NCBI GenBank assembly: GCA_025450855.1
Contig: JANWLL010000027.1
Coordinates: forward strand, 1-36,705
Length of the DNA stretch: 36,705 bases
Source: Vulcanimicrobiia bacterium
GTDB taxonomy: Bacteria; Vulcanimicrobiota; Vulcanimicrobiia; Eremiobacterales; Eremiobacteraceae
Direction of reading: 5' to 3'
The notes beneath the pieces were generated by a model that worked only from the letters and a program-made list of their open reading frames with translations, was not told the origin of the DNA and did not search any database. Of the stretch, positions 35,012 through 36,705 are shown piece after piece (position 1 is the stretch's first letter; every line of letters begins with the position of its first letter). Both the position numbers and the translations under genes were made by a program.

Positions 35012-36705
35012 ATGAGGGAAACGTTCGAAAGGCTGCTCGAGCCGCTCGTCCGCGAGGACGGCCGACTGCGACCCGCGAGCTGGGACGAGGCGCTCGATCG
35101 CGCCGCCCAGGGGTTCCGCGAGACCGTGGCGGCGCACGGACCGGATTCGTTCGGTCTATTCAGCTGCTCGAAGGCGACGAACGAACTCAACTTCCTCACC
35201 GAGAAATTCGCCCGCGCGGTCGTCGGCTGCAATAACGTCGACAGCTGCAACCGGACGTGACACGCTCCTAGCGTCGTCGGTCTGGCGGCGGTTTTCGGTG
35301 CCGGCGGCGGCACCAGCTCGTATGAGGAAGTCGAGGAAACCGACTTCATCTTCTTGTGGGGGAGCAACGCGCGCGAGACGCACCCCATCTTCTTCCATCA
35401 CGTCTTGAAGGCGGTGCGCCGCGGTGCGAAGCTCGTCGTCGTCGACCCGCGCCGGACGTTCAGCGCGCAGTGGGCCGACACGTGGCTCGGGCTCAACGTC
35501 GGCACGGACATCGCGCTTTCGAACGCGATGGCGAACGAGATCCTCGCTCTCGGCCTCGAGCATCGCGAGTTCATCGCGAACGCGACGTCGGGCTTCGACG
35601 CGTATCGCGCGAGCGTCGCCGGCACGACGCCTGATGATGCAGAGAGGATCACCGGCGTTCCGGCCGACGCGATCCGACGTGTTGCCGTCGAGTACGCGAG
35701 CGCGAAGCGCGCGATGATCTGCTGGACGCTTGGCATCACCGAACATCACAATGCGGTCGACAACGTCTTCGCGCTCATCAATCTCGGCTTGCTCACCGGG
35801 CACGTCGGCCGTTACGGTTCCGGGTTGAACCCATTGCGCGGCCAGAACAACGTGCAGGGCGGCGGCGACATGGGCGCGATCCCGGATCGCTTACCGGGTT
35901 TTCAAGACATCGGAGACGACGCGGCGCGCGGCAAGTTCGAAAAGGCATGGGGCGTCAAGATCCCGCCGGCGCGCGGCAAGCGGCTCAACGAGATGTTCGA
36001 CGCGGTCGAGCAGGGCGAGATGCACGCGCTGTACGTCGTCGGCGAGAACCCGCTGGTGTCGGAAGCAGATCGCCACCGAACCGAAGGCTTGCTGAAACGG
36101 CTCGATTGCCTCGTCGTCCAAGACGTCACGTTGACGCACACGGCCAAGCTCGCGCACGTCGTGCTGCCGGCCGCTGCCGGATGGTGCGAGAGCGAAGGCA
36201 CGGTGACGAACAGCGAGCGCCGAGTGCAACGCGTCCGCAAGATCGTCGAGCCGCCGGGTCAGGCGCGCGACGACATCGACATCGTGTGGTCGATCGCCGC
36301 GCGGATGGGCGCGAGGTGGCCGCGACCGACAGCTCAGTCTTTATGGGATGAGCTGCGCTCGCTGAGCCCGATGCACGCCGGCATGTCGTATCCGCGGCTC
36401 GAGGGGCTTAAGGGGATCCGGTGGCCGTGCTACGACGAGCAGCATCCGGGCGAGCAGTTCCTCCACGCGCGTTTGTGGGAGAAGCCCGCTCGCGGCCGGC
36501 TCGCTGCATTCAACGTGGTAGTACAGGAACCGCCGGTCGATGCCATCACGCCGGAGTTCCCGATCATGCTGACGACCGGACGGCGTCTCGACTCGTTCAA
36601 CTCGGGCGTACAGAGCGGCGAGTTCGAGTCGCCGCTGCGGACGCGCGGCGACTGGATCGACGTCTCGCCGGAGGACGCAGCGGCGCTAGGCGTGGAGGAA
36701 GGCGA
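35012..36705 (+). CDS. Formate dehydrogenase alpha subunit-like molybdoenzyme, selenocysteine TGA at 35258-35260, 3' truncated by window
   Basis: RAVVGCNNVDSCNRT(TGA)HAPSVVGLAAVFGAGGGTSSYEE..IFLWGSNARETHPI..LLTGHVGRYGSGLNPLRGQNNVQGGGDMGAIPD; open in the same frame to the window end. Confidence 0.88.
35272..35290 (+). promoter_or_regulatory. Bacterial SECIS-like hairpin
   Basis: CGTCGTC-GGTCT-GGCGGCG; 7-bp stem with two G.U pairs, GGU-containing loop starting 19 nt after the TGA. Confidence 0.7.

Noticed and set aside
35012-35260. FdhA as a pseudogene due to a premature stop
   Set aside because: The TGA is at the exact Sec site, is followed by a SECIS-like hairpin, and the downstream frame is fully open and conserved.
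1-36705. CRISPR arrays, prophage genes, transposases, rRNA
   Set aside because: No regularly spaced repeats, phage structural genes, transposase motifs or rRNA sequence recognised.

Overview
High-GC bacterial chromosomal window, probably from an uncultured lineage; I cannot assign taxonomy from sequence alone. Left to right: phoB/phoR-like two-component pair, phoU, a complete pstSCAB phosphate transporter, then a second tandem pst-like set (S2-C2-A2-B2) running into reverse-transsulfuration genes (cystathionine beta-synthase and gamma-lyase/synthase). Next come an IclR regulator with a small coupled ORF, tldD/tldE, two secreted proteins, tRNA-Leu(CAG), glutamate dehydrogenase, an NAD-binding dehydrogenase, a DUF5069-like protein, an alpha/beta hydrolase, egtD, a TIGR03803-type repeat protein, DoxX-like membrane proteins, an osmoprotectant (OpuC-type) ABC operon, a phosphoribosyltransferase, PilZ, a GAF/PAS histidine kinase, an EAL-CBS-GGDEF protein, and a formate dehydrogenase-like gene cut by the window end. 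Main observations: (1) the second pst set keeps an intact binding protein, but its ATPase PstB2 is altered in Walker A, Q-loop, signature, Walker B, D-loop and H-loop, and both permeases have lost the EAA-loop glutamate, so it looks like a pseudo-transporter or sensor; (2) two ~125-nt intergenic elements share a multi-helix fold with compensatory changes and a GNRA-capped hairpin; (3) the formate dehydrogenase has an in-frame TGA at the Sec/Cys position followed by a SECIS-like hairpin, and lacks the usual N-terminal [4Fe-4S] segment; (4) a 27-nt hairpin repeat sits about 11 nt after two unrelated stop codons; (5) a three-unit Pho-box-like repeat lies upstream of pstS.
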